Origin: Caenorhabditis remanei
Lineage: Eukaryota; Nematoda; Chromadorea; Rhabditida; Rhabditidae
DNA length: 64,000 nt
Assembly (NCBI RefSeq): GCF_010183535.1
Contig: NW_026526027.1
Span: forward strand, 62,001 to 126,000
Direction: 5' to 3'
Shown piece by piece: positions 35,701 through 46,748 of the stretch (positions are counted from its first letter, which is position 1; every line of letters starts with the position of its first letter). The notes beneath the pieces are model-generated. The model ran no database searches. It saw only the letters and a program-made list of their open reading frames with translations, and had not been told where the DNA came from. Position numbers and translations under genes: made by a program.

Positions 35701-36845
35701 CAGTAGCGAGCATAAGTGAGTACCCCTAGGTACTTTTATGTGTAACTCAGCTGAATCATGTCCGTTTTGCCTAAACTTTTTTTTGAAAGGAAGCCAAAAT
35801 ATTCAACAATACGAATATATGTTTTTTGAAAAACTTCCATCACTGATTTTTTCGATAATCGATTTTTCCTGATCTTGATTTGAAAATCCGAAAAAAAACT
35901 TTTTATTTTTCTCTTGGAGTTATTGAGTTTTTTGTTTCGAAATGTTGAAAAATGATCAGATAAACAAAAAATTGTGTTGAATTGTCTTCTCAACTCCTGA
36001 GCATCGTGCTAGAGCTCCAGAAGTCAAAAGTAATGTCCTCGGAAAAATCTTCATAACTCATTAAAAAAGGTTTCAAATTAGCCAAAACATGCACCAAAAG
36101 ACGTGTCTTGTGTTTTTCTACAAACCAACATCAAAAAATTACGATTAAGAAAAAATAAATTTTCTAATTTTTTTCACTAAAAATTTTTTAAATTCCTATT
36201 TTTTCTCAATTTCTGGTATTTTCTGACTACAGCACAAACAAGGAACACATAAATGTGTTTTATTATGTGTGATAAAGCATCTTGCATGCAATATTTAAAA
36301 GTTATGTTTGTTTTTCATCCAGAAAATACCAGAAATTGAGAAAAAATAGGAATTAAAAAAATTTTTAGCGAAAAAAATTAGAAAAATTATTTTTTCTTAA
36401 TCTGTAATTTTTTGATGTTGGTTTGTAGAAAAACAAAAGACACGTCTTATGGTGCATGTTTTGGCTAATTTGAAACATTTTTTGATGAGTTATGAAGATT
36501 TTTCCGAGGACACTACTTTTGACTTCTGGAGCACTAGCACAATGCTCAGGAGTTGAGAAGCCAATTCATTACAATTTTTTGTTTATCTGATCATTTTTCA
36601 ACATTTCGAAACAAAAAACTCAATAACTCTAAGAGAAAAATAAAAAGTTTTTTTTCGGATTTTCAAATCAAGATCAGGAAAAATCGATTATCGAAAAAAT
36701 CAGTGATGGAAGTTTTTCAAAAAACATCTATTCGTATTGCTCAATATTTTGGCTTCCTTTCAAAAAAAAGTTTAGGCAAAACGGACATGATTCAGCTGAG
36801 TTACACATAAAAGTACCTAGGGGTACTCACTTATGCTCGCTACTG
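35701..36845. mobile_element. 1.15-kb Tc1-type fold-back element
   Basis: A palindrome with arms of about 540 bp, starting CAGTAGCGAGCATAAGTGAG and ending in the inverse. Both sides have TA (35699-35700 and 36846-36847). CAGT-type ends with TA flanks fit Tc1/mariner elements. Mirror frames of 85 codons (35736-35993 and 36553-36810) are by-products of the palindrome. It lies immediately upstream of the first recognisable exon of the 35-kb acetyltransferase gene, 22 bp from its acceptor. Confidence 0.85.
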
Positions 36846-36848
36846 TAA

Positions 36849-37272
36849 CAGTGATCCATATATACGCCACCCTCCAGAATTACGAAAAAAAGAGATTGAT
36901 GATTTCAACGCAATTTTAGTGTCCATCTGGCATTTTCCATTACCGGCCGGCCATTTTCCAAGACAGATTACTGTGAAAACCAATGAAGTAGCAAAAAACT
37001 AAATTTTAATATTTGCAATTCAAAGAAACATGAAGAAGTACATAATTCAAAATATGAAAAGAGGCGTTTCATTGTGAATTGAGAAAAAACAACAATATTG
37101 AAAACTGGGATTTTTCTAAATTTGCCATATCAAATTTGTTTTTGCTATGATACTGATAAATGACACTTATAGAGAGTATTCAAAACGGTGACAAACGAAT
37201 TATCATCTTTTCACATTTTTCAGATTTTCGAAATTTTGAAGGGTGGCGTATTACTATCTATGTGGAGCACTG
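36849..37272. mobile_element. 424-bp MITE abutting a stop codon
   Basis: Ends are CAGTGATCCAT and ATGTGGAGCACTG (inverse CAGTGCTCCAC). Just inside, both ends have ACGCCACCCT.CA-type sequence. TA follows the right end (37273-37274). On the left, TAA precedes CAGTG, so one base is out of register. The same family occurs at 640-918. Its right-hand TA touches the TGA stop of the acetyltransferase gene at 37275-37277. Its left end lies 1-3 bp from the Tc1-type fold-back. Confidence 0.75.
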
Positions 37273-37274
37273 TA

Positions 37275-38210
37275 TCAGTACGTTGTCCATGTACCAACCG
37301 AAACAGTCTCTTTTGTGACTTCACGAAGAATGACAGAGTTGCTTTGCGCACTCGTTCCAGGTTGTTCCCCGTCTTGAACAATACTCGATGTTTCTCCTTT
37401 TGCGTGGTTACTATTCACAAGAAAATACGCTCCCTTTGGCGCTTGTTTATAGTATTCCTCCACAAAATCTTTCACGATGAAACCGTTCTTTTCGTAGAAA
37501 CATTTGGCGTTCACATTGTCTACCTGCAATATTGAGTTCCGATTTAAGTTACAATTAAATTATTCGCAACTTACACGAACGTGCAGCGACATTGGCTTTT
37601 TCAATTTTTCAGCAAGTTGAACTGCGTGCTCCAAAAGAATCGAACCGATGCCGCATCTGAAGATAGGTTCATTCAAATTGAGTAGCAAATAATACAAAAC
37701 ACTTACTTCCGGTATTGCATCAAAGTTCCAATCATTGAAATATACAGCATGTCATTCTTGTCGGTGTCACAAACGATAACACCAGCTGGTTTTCCATCAC
37801 AGTAGGCAATTCTCACAAACTCTCCCATCAAATCAGCATCCTCATAGTTTTCTGTGGTATAATCTTTCGGGAAAATTGTATCAGTTAGAGTCTTGAGAAT
37901 CTGAAAAACAGAATTTGAAATTTTTTATTTTCTAAAATTGAACACAGCTAGGTTGTCTTAATTTTGAGAAAAAACTGACCATAATGTTATCTTGAGTAAT
38001 TTGACCAAGAACGACAGAAGATTCACGTACGATCGTTTGAAAAGCGTCTTCGTCAGAAATTGGATTTGATAGTGCAACTGAAGTCTCGGGTTGCGTTGTC
38101 AACAGATTTAGTTGTTGCTCGTCACTTGTTGATTGTCCCGGTAAATCTTTTGTTGATTCCTTGTATTTCTTCGGTTTGTTTCTCAGTTTCTCTGCTGCTC
38201 GCTTGCTCAT
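37275..38210 (-). CDS. NAA50-like GNAT N-terminal acetyltransferase
   Basis: Four exons (38210-37980, 37900-37707, 37656-37575 and 37523-37275) give 251 residues with consistent phases. A basic, polar N-terminal extension of about 60 residues (RAAEKLRNKPKKYKEST) precedes the NAA50 core (about 165 residues in animals). The core has VVLGQITQDNIM at its start, GEFVRIAYCDGKPAGVIVC, the acetyl-CoA motif RKCGIGSILLEHA, and MSLHVRVDN...FYEKNGF. NAA50 acetylates protein N-termini, often beside the NatA complex; substrates of this copy are unknown. The C-terminal ~50 residues are polar and not part of the usual fold. The 35-kb copy and the 16-kb fragment are relatives. A MITE starts straight after the stop codon, so the 3' UTR is probably transposon-derived. 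The donor of exon 1 is the weaker GTCAGT. Confidence 0.85.
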
Positions 38211-39116
38211 TTTGTGACTGTTGTCGTTTCTTTTAAACCTGTTGGCACCTTTTCTGATAGTTACTTACCGCGGTGGCTGGAAATATGAAAATTTATGATC
38301 AAAAAATAAAATAAAAGACTATAAAATCGGCACAATTTGAAATGTGTGAAATAAAACCAGTTTAAACAAGAAGAGAATTAAAAAAATATAAGACAACGCG
38401 AAAGGAGAGTCACGGTCGGCAGACGAGCGTACTGTTTAGCGAGCGGAGTGTCGTTTGAAATAAAATGGGAGAAAAGGTGTAAAATATGTACGTGAGACTA
38501 TTAAAAGAAGTTGTTATCCATATTCCAAAAAAAAATTATAATGAACACACCTATCTAAAAATCATTATTTTATTTTGAAAGTAAAAAGTTAGAGAAATGC
38601 TTTGAATAAGACATCTTCACTGTCTCATGACTTACAAGAGTTGTTTCGCGCCTGAACATTACATTTATGCAAAATAACTGTATGTTTGTCGTAATTGAAG
38701 CTGGAACAGTTAAAGCGTAGTTCCTGATTAGTATCTTTTTTTTAAGCACGACGGGCGGCTACCTACTTAAAAAAATAGTTTTAATATTCAAGTTTTCATT
38801 CAGCCGAAGATGCTCTGCTATAAAAAGTTTTAACCAAAAATCTGTATCATCTTTTTTATTTTTCCAATATATTTTCTTGCGCGTCACTAACTTTTTTTAA
38901 AGGTTGTCGTTTTCTCTGATAGAAACAATTTTTGTGCAGAAAGTCCATTGTTGGATTCAAATAGTCAGCAGAAATTACAATGGAAGAAATTACCAAACAG
39001 ACAGATTTTAGTCACTGTCTAGTCAAATAGTAGGCATTATTTAGACATTTCAAGACTTTTATTTTATTTTATCAAAAGCACAATATCAATTTCCCGCTAG
39101 TCTGCAAATATATTGA
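38211..39116. other. 5' flank of the acetyltransferase gene
   Basis: Promoter-side DNA with no gene. Nothing repetitive was recognised until the inverted-repeat composite starting at 39117. Confidence 0.5.
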
Positions 39117-39954
39117 ACCAGTCGGTTGACGCAGCCTACGGCTGCTCAACCTCCTTTTCTACACCACCCTTCTGGGTGTTACAGCGCCTGCGGCGCTTCT
39201 CAAATAGTTCAGACTATCGAGGTCTCAGAATTCTTCTCTTCTCCTGGATCGTATAACTTAATCACTTGTTGGTAGTTTTTGTTAGCTAAGCAGCCCGATC
39301 CGAAGAGAATAATTAAAACACATTTGTTTTTCTGATAATTTTTTGACAAATTTTCTTAATGACTTATTCAGTATGAGCGGTTTCTTCACTTCTAGATTTT
39401 GTTACTTTTTGAAGGTAACCGAGCTACGACAAAATTCCTTATTCACAAATCACCATCACGTCTTTAGCTGGAATTTGTTTTACTATTTTTTCTCTGTATG
39501 AACAGTTTTTTCTGAAGCTTAGGAATTTAGAGACTCTCCTATTCACATATCGAAAAATTGCGCATAAAGTATCTTTTTTAGTTTTTGACTGATCGGCGTC
39601 GATGTTTTCCATATACACGGAAATCTTCTTCTTAGTCTGGTTTGATCCAAAAAGTTCTGCTTTCTGAATCTTTACTAATAATAATCAACAGATTCCGCCT
39701 GTCTGTTTATTTGTCGCCGATCATAACTCCTTCCGTAGTGGGCCGATTTTGATGAAACCTAGATAGACAGATAGGAAATTTTTATTAGTTGATGCCCGAA
39801 CTTTTCTTTTTTTGAAAAAGTTGATTTTGACGTCTTCTGGAGACGATGTCGATTTCAACAGTAGAAAGCGTGGAGAAAGGTGTGTCCCGACAGGGTGGTA
39901 GAAAGTTCAAAACTACTGACTCGGTGTTTCTTAACTGCGTTCTCGAGAGCGCCG

Positions 39955-40035
39955 CGGCCGCGCAGATTTAGTGCAGCGGTCTACGCAGATGACTCACACA
40001 CATGGGGTGGTGAGTTCATTCTCGCCCGGTAGGAA
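39955..40035 (+). promoter_or_regulatory. tRNA-like A and B boxes in repeat arm B
   Basis: TAGTGCAGCGG (39969-39979) fits the polymerase III A box TRGYNNARNNG exactly. GAGTTCATTCTC (40012-40023) resembles a degenerate B box (GGTTCRANNCC) at a normal distance. The text between them (GGTCTACGCAGATGACT) is tRNA-like, and T runs follow. This suggests the repeat arm derives from, or carries, a tRNA-type SINE. Activity is not shown. Confidence 0.45.
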
Positions 40036-42474
40036 ATCTTTTTTAGTTTTTTTGTTTTGATAAGAACATAGATAGCCAGTATATGAAAGTTGTAAATAAC
40101 GCCGTTACAGTCGAGATTTCGTAGATCAAAAAGGGTACGTGGGTATAATCGGGGAAAAAACTACGGTTTGGAAACTGCGCCGCAAATTTGCGTTCGTCTG
40201 TGCACACTTTCCCCAATTTTCGTTCCCCGATAAAAAGGCTCTCTCCAATTTTCGTAGAGTTCCCAACTTTCAAAATGTTTAAAAATTACAATCCTGCAAA
40301 CGCCGAGTCAAAAACTGATTTATCCATAAAACTTTCGTCCGCATCTTCTTGGGGAAGGGAGGCGGCATCGCCGCCGATCGGTCAAAACTTAAAAAGATTA
40401 CATTTTCTGTCAAAATTTTTTTGTCAAAAGGAAAATATGTTTTGAAGTTTTTAAAAAAAGTTATAACGTTTTTGCGTATATCACTATTTATACCGCACCC
40501 ACCACATAAAGTGCATTTCTTTGAAGATCTTTAAGAATGTTGCCAACTTTTGTGGAGCACTTTCAGGTACAAATGAGGATTGGAATCAAAATAGACTGAA
40601 TAAGAGTGTACTTCTACTTTTGAACTTAGAAGTATGTAAAATAGTTTTGAAGTATTCTAGAGAAAAGAGGCGACATCGCCGCCGTAGAGGTATAAAATCA
40701 GAAAGCAGAACTTTTCGGATCAAACCAGACAGAATATTTCCGTGTATATGGAAAACATCTTGAAATGTTTTGGGGAGGGAGACGACATTGCCGCCAATCA
40801 GTCAAAAACTCAAAAAAAATTCTTTAAACGCATTTTTTATACTGACATCCCATATTCCACAGGAAAAAGTCATTGGGAAAATTTGTTAAAATATTATCAG
40901 AAATACAGAAGTGTTTTAATTGTTCTCTACCGGAAAGGGCTTCTTAGCTAACGAAAACTACCTTACAAGTGAATAAGTTGTACGATCCAAAAGTAGAGGA
41001 GAATTCTGAGGCCTCGATAGTAGTAATTCGGCATGATCACTCGCCTTTTGAGAAGGGAAGAAGAAAGAGTTATCAAGTTACGTTCTTCTGTGAGATTGTT
41101 TTGAAATGAGGAAAACATAAGAAGAATGTTCAAATTAGTAAATTCAAAAACAGCTCATTTTAAATTCCATATTCTATCAAGATAGAAAAAGTCATTGAGA
41201 AAGTTTGTAGAATTTGAGTCTGAAAAGGAGAGATTTTACAATTGTGCTTTATCGGAATGAACTGCTCGGCTAAGAAGCGCCGCAGGCGCTGTAAAACTGA
41301 GAAGGGTGCTGTAGGGAAGGAGGTTTAGTCGCCGTTAGGCGACGTAAACCGACTGGTTTTAACTATTCGGTGGCGATGCCGCCTCTCTTCTCTGGAATAC
41401 TCCAAAACTATTTTGCATACTTCTACATAAGTTCAAAAGTTGAAGTACCCTCTTATTCAGTCTATTTTGATTCCAATCCTCATTTGTACCTGAAAGTGCT
41501 TTACAAAAGTTGGCAAAATTCTTAAAGATCTTTGAAGAAATGCTCTTTATGGACTCATTTTGAGTTTTTGACTGATCGGCGGCGATGCCGCCTCCCTTCC
41601 CCAAGAAGATGCGGACAAAAGTCTTATGGATAAGGCGTTTGCAAGGTTGCAATTTTTGAACTTTTTTTTTTTGAAAGGTCTAAAAGTGTATTTTTTATTT
41701 TTAGCGTAAAGCTCGAGGTCGGAAAAATCACTTCAATAAAGGTTAATGTGATTAATAAATCAGGAAAAACAATTATTTTTCTAAAAACCATGATATCATG
41801 TCTTTTGAGTGTTGCATTTGATAATTTTGCTAAGAAAACACAATTTTCCACTGAAAACTTTTTGCCGAATTCTCGACTTCAAACTGTATCCAGCTCTCTA
41901 TTTCTTGACGTTTCCATCTCAATCATACCTCAAAAAATCCGCAATAAATAGATCTCCATTTATTATAGATGGGCCACTTTTTTTGCCGAATAAGTTCCGA
42001 GAAATAATGAAAAACCGATTTTTCAGCCCAAAACTTCGATCTGTATCAGCGCCTTTAATTTTGCTCCAAAAATGGTTTTCTTTTTTCCGAAATGTTGTTT
42101 TTGCCTTTTTCGTTTTCTGTAATGGACAATTTTCACTATTTACTTCCTTTATTGTTTGTAATTCAAAAAAAATCAAAATTTTCAGTTGAAAAATTAATTT
42201 TAAAAATTTTCTGATTACTGTAGCGCGCGGCCTTTGCGCTTTGCTGAGAAATTTCGCTTGCAGTATTTTTTCGCTGTATGGGAGACTGTGCACCGTTAAA
42301 GTTGGAACTCAATAACCCATTATGGCAGAATTGCAACGGTGTGAACAGTGAAAAAATACTCTTGCGACGTAACCCTTTTGTCCTACTAAATCTCGACTAA
42401 AAAGTTATTTACAACTTTCATTTACTGGCTCTCTATGTTCTTATCAAAACAAAAAACTAAAAAAGATTTTCTAC

Positions 42475-42550
42475 CTGGCGAGAATGAACTCACCACCCCA
42501 TGGGTGAGAGTCATCTGCGTAGACCGCTACACCAAATACGCGCGACCGGG
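42475..42550 (-). promoter_or_regulatory. tRNA-like boxes in repeat arm B', inverted copy
   Basis: This is the mirror copy of 39955-40035. On the minus strand it reads TGGTGTAGCGGTCTACGCAG, then a GAGTTCATTCTCGCC B-box-like end. The copy has drifted from its partner by a few bases, mainly in the spacer. Confidence 0.45.
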
Positions 42551-42835
42551 GCGCTCTCGAGAATGCAGTCAAGAATCACCGAGTCAGTAGTTTTGAGCTT
42601 TCTACCACCCTGTCGGGACACACCTTTCTCAACGCTTTTTACTGTTGAAATCGGCATCGTCTGCAGAAGACGTCAAAATCAACTTTTTCAAAAAAAGAAA
42701 AGTTCGGGCATCAACTAATAAAAATTTCCTATATGTCTATCTAAGTTTCATCGAAATCGGCCCACTACGGAAGGAGTTATGATCGGCGACAAATAAACAG
42801 ACAGGCGGAATCTGTTGAATATTATTAGTAAAGAT

Positions 42836-43106
42836 GATATCCGAATGTTTTGTTTTTGGACAAAGTGTCATTTTCATGGTTCAGTGATTGCGTCATCCGC
42901 TTACACATGTCGAAATCTCCATAGTTACCGTTGAAGTAGACATCCATAAGACTCGGGTGATAGCTCTCGTGACTCTTCTCTCCGTTAGACGCAGAGATTC
43001 AAAAGATTCACGTTTCTTTTTTACACTTCCTGTGCAATTTTTTTACCTTTGCATATGTTTGCTTACAAATTGAAGCATTTTACAGAAGTTTATATTTTCA
43101 ACAAGT
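42836..43106. other. 5' flank of the small membrane protein gene
   Basis: Short promoter-side stretch. No feature recognised. Confidence 0.5.
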
Positions 43107-43519
43107 ATGACAAGTTCGAGAAATAACATCAACATTGAAATGGGAGAAATGGGTGCTCAGGTAATGAACATTGCTAAAATAAGAGATTTATAATACTGTT
43201 TCATTTTAAGAACCGAGAGCCACCAGAAAATGGAGAACACCAACAAGAAACTGATTATATTTCCAACAATGACGAAGAAGGATTCAGTCTCATCGCGAAA
43301 ATTGTGTTCATCATTATCTTGTGTGTGAAATTATATTGAATTTGGTTGAGAAAAAAACTTTTTTTCAGTTTCATCGTCTGCACCGTCGTATCATTCGAAC
43401 TCAAACTTGTTTTTGAAATAATAAAGGATGTCGCCATTGGAGAATACAGAAAGCTCACGCAGTCTGATGACGGTTTGGCTACCGAGCCAATTCGCTCCAA
43501 TCTTACCCAGGCTGGCTGA
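43107..43519 (+). CDS. small single-pass membrane protein, unrecognised
   Basis: Three exons (43107-43160, 43211-43320 and 43369-43519) give 104 residues. The N-terminal ~40 residues are polar and acidic with no signal peptide. One hydrophobic segment of about 19 residues spans the exon 2/3 junction (IAKIVFIIIFFIVCTVVSF). A charged C-terminal part follows (KDVAIGEYRKL). The second acceptor is TTTTAAG, unusual against the TTTTCAG found elsewhere here. The GTGTGT donor of exon 2 is also weak. The frame across both junctions and the intact membrane segment are the main support. The protein could be type II or III; its role is unknown. Confidence 0.6.
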
Positions 43520-46500
43520 CTAAAAAAGATTTATGTCAGTTTTTTATATAAACTTTTTTTTCAATTCTCAAAGACTTATGTATATGGCTATCATAAAGTT
43601 AAGACCGCAGAAAGGGTAATTCTTCAGCTTGTTGGCAAATTCTCTAATATGGTGGTCTGTATTTATTCTGAGTATAACTCTTTTCATTCGATTTCTAACT
43701 TAGTTTTCCACGTAATCCATGGTCCTGTAATACACAATCTGTACAATAATCATTTCAGACACTCAAACGGCATCTTTAATTGATTGTGACTAGAAGTCTA
43801 GTTGATATGCTTTTTTGCAAATAAACTACACATAATTTTTTAAATGTTAGATGATGATCCAAACTCGGCTGGTTTTCGAAAAACCTTCATTTTGTCAAAT
43901 TTAATATGATCGTTGCGTACTTTGAATTCCAAGGATAATCAAAACCAAAATTTATTTGGAATTGTATAATACCAATCCAAGTAGCAATCATTTTTCAACC
44001 TCAATACAGTTGGTATATTGAAATCAAGGTTTTTGACTCTGTTTCTCTGATCTTTCCGACATTTTTTTACTTCTTTCAGTTTGCACTTTGTTTAATTTTA
44101 GAAAGCTTTTGTCTTCTTTTGCAATATAATTTTTCACAGACTGCATTTTTCAAGTACTGCTCCTTCGAAACATTCGATGCATTGCACAGACATTTTCACA
44201 CTGTAATTCTTTAGCACTATGTCGCTTGTCTTTTCAATTATTTTGTTTTGCAAACTAGTGTTTATTAAATTTTTTATGAATTAAACAAAACGGCTTATCA
44301 TCTTCAAAGAATCCGGAGGTCATTTAGAACATTGAGGCATATGGACCAACAGACGCACACGACACCTTCGCAGTTCTTCCCTCTGTTGCGTATCTTCATA
44401 CTCCCTCTACTAGTCCGGCATACTAATTGATACAAACTGTATTGAGAGCACAATCGTCCGCGTACTACTCCCCTTACTCGGACACAAAAATATTGTTTCC
44501 GTCTCCGACGATGGTTCGCTATTTCTTATCATCTTTGTCTTTCTGGCAACATTGCCCGTTTTCAGTTGAAAATAACCACATTTGAGAGTGTGTCAAAGTG
44601 TATCATAATAAACCGAGTGAATTATTAATATATCAAAAATAGACCTTCATTTTTGTCGCTGGCAACTGTTTTCTACGGACCCTTTCTAAAGTGTTATGAA
44701 CAATCGCTCAATTTTGCATAGAAATTGGTCAATCTAAGAGAGAAATTTTTTGTCGATGCGTCACCTGCTAAGTGCACAAAAGTTTCGAAAATGGAGCAAC
44801 CATGACACTCTCACAGCGATTTACATTTTCAACTGAAAACGGTCAAAGTTGTCAGAATTATTTCCATAACTGCACTTCATTGACTTCAAATTAGTTTAAA
44901 CTTTTATTGCTGCTGCAATAGTTACCTACAGAAAGTGACTGTTTGGAAATTTCAGAAAGGTATTTTATCAACTCAAAAGGTGTTCATCAATTGGAGAATG
45001 ATCCCGGGATCACATATAATTTTAGCTTTCCTTTAACTGCAATGTTGCAGAATACATCAATTTTTGAAAAAGGTGAGCAGTCGACAAAGCGAACATGTTG
45101 GAAGATATTTAAGACATGGATCCTTAGGATGGCTTCTATTTATTAAAAATTAAAATTGTTTCATTTGTTGATTTAATTTTCATTGTAATTTAATCAGAAA
45201 ATATTATCTGCTTATTTAAAAAGTACTGATTAAAATCATGTTTTCCGCATCAAACTTCAGAAAACTCTTGAGGATTACGACAGCTCAAACTTCTTCTTCG
45301 GGATACGATTTCTGATCATTTGAACCCATTTTATTATTGTTAGTCACAAATATATCCTCATGCAACCACAACTAAGATTACAATTAGTCACGAGTTATTT
45401 TGCCAACTTGCACTTCTTACTCATTAGCGGCAGCTTATTGTGATTACAAAGAGATCAGGTTTGAAATTGTGAGTTTCTGCTTATGTTTTGACAAAAAGTA
45501 GACACAATTGTTAGTTTCTTTTTTCTTTAACTTCTCTTTTATTAAGAATAGTGACAGTTTTGAGGAAAACGAAAATGATTTGTTTTCTTATTTTTGAATA
45601 GTTATTTAGGCGATAAAAAATGTTTTTCCAAATATTCCATCTGGAAACTGTTTATTTTGATACAAAGCTGGTATTTTGTTTTTTTTGACGTCAGATATTC
45701 TAATAATCTTTTCCCACTTCGAAAATAAATATTCTAAAATCTTCTCTTCTCCTATGACCAACAGATGGAACCTCATCTATTTTTTTTCATCCCTCTCTAT
45801 TCCGCATCTTGCCATCGCCCCTTTTTCTAATTTTTCAATAAGAAAAATGACAATAAAACGGTTGTCCCTCACAACGATCAATTTTCGGGGGTGAAAAGAG
45901 GGCACCCATCCTTCTGCTCATAGTGAGGTGCCCTCCATTTATTTTCGGCTCCTCAGTTAGTCTTCCCAAAGTGACACTTTCATTTCGCAGAAGGAGCCAT
46001 TCTCGTCTTCCACGAATTTTCGTTTATTTTTGTTTTTTTTTCTTCCGATTTCAGTGAGGTGGATAAAGACGCGTGACGTGGCAATAAAAGTGTCAACTAG
46101 ATGGATAGATTGATAAAATTTCTCGTAATCGAGGTGTTGAGAAAATGCCGAGAAAGAGTCGTTTTCCAATTAAAAGGAGAAAGAAATCATAGTATCAAAT
46201 CTAAATCTTCCTAAATGTAACAACGTATTTAAAATAGTAAACAGTGACTTCAATCAGGCAAATTATTATTTCTTTTTCTCATGAAAGTTTTGGTGTTCAT
46301 AAATTTAGTATTGTGGATCTCTCGGATACTGTAGGTAATTAAAGTTTACTGTAAAAATCTATGATTTTCCTGAAATTATTGTGTTAGTTTGATTGTATCG
46401 CAACATTTAAAAAAAATGGAAGGTTACTGTAGCTATGAGGGTTATTGTAAGTGTCGAGAAACTTTTGTAAGTTTGATGAAATTTAAAGTATTGCAGTTTT

Positions 46501-46748
46501 CTTGCATTTTCTTTATTATAAGCAGTCTACTGTGTAACTAATTTGTAGTAGAAGTGAATGTCGCCTGTTGCTGTGGATACATCATATCTGAATTAGACTT
46601 TTGACGTTTCTACGGAAATGGGTTACTACTTGGCTTCTTGTCTTCTATAAACTTGCATATTTTAGTCTAAACTGCTTTGAACTATTCCTGCGTATGTTTT
46701 CACATATATCATAGTCAATAAAGTCTTTCAGGTGAATCAGTTATTCAA
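43520..46748. other. 3.2-kb intergenic stretch
   Basis: No gene with splice support. Open frames at 44943-45146 (+) and 45957-46169 (-) lack domains and neighbours. Bases 44330-44530 are richer in G+C without a long frame. A short perfect hairpin at 45898-45935 is listed separately. A CTTTCAG at 46724-46730 precedes the next gene. Confidence 0.5.
45898..45935. other. perfect 9-bp stem hairpin
   Basis: GAGGGCACC and GGTGCCCTC are separated by 20 bases. The stem is perfect but does not extend, so the structure is shorter than a typical microRNA precursor. It may be chance or a regulatory RNA element. Confidence 0.5.

Larger units (their letters stand above)
39117..42835. repeat. 3.7-kb composite of interleaved inverted repeats
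   Basis: Two inverted-repeat pairs interlock in the order A, B, A-inverse, B-inverse with almost no gap: A 39117-39665, B 39668-40690, A' 40695-41360, B' 41368-42835. A and A' end in CAGTCGGTT(G/T)ACG. They share the GCGCCTGCGGCGCTTCT palindrome and the GTTTTCCATATACACGGAAAT segment. B and B' end in CTTTACTAATAATA and share AACTCCTTCCGTAGTGGGCC. The motif GGCGGCGATGCCGCC and variants (GGCGACATCGCCGCC, GGTGGCGATGCCGCC) recur five times. No transposase frame is visible. B' is longer than B because of a 41640-42300 segment with little counterpart. Confidence 0.75.

Noticed and set aside
35736..36810. Mirror 85-codon frames in the Tc1-type fold-back
   Set aside because: Palindrome effect; composition typical of AT-rich repeat DNA.
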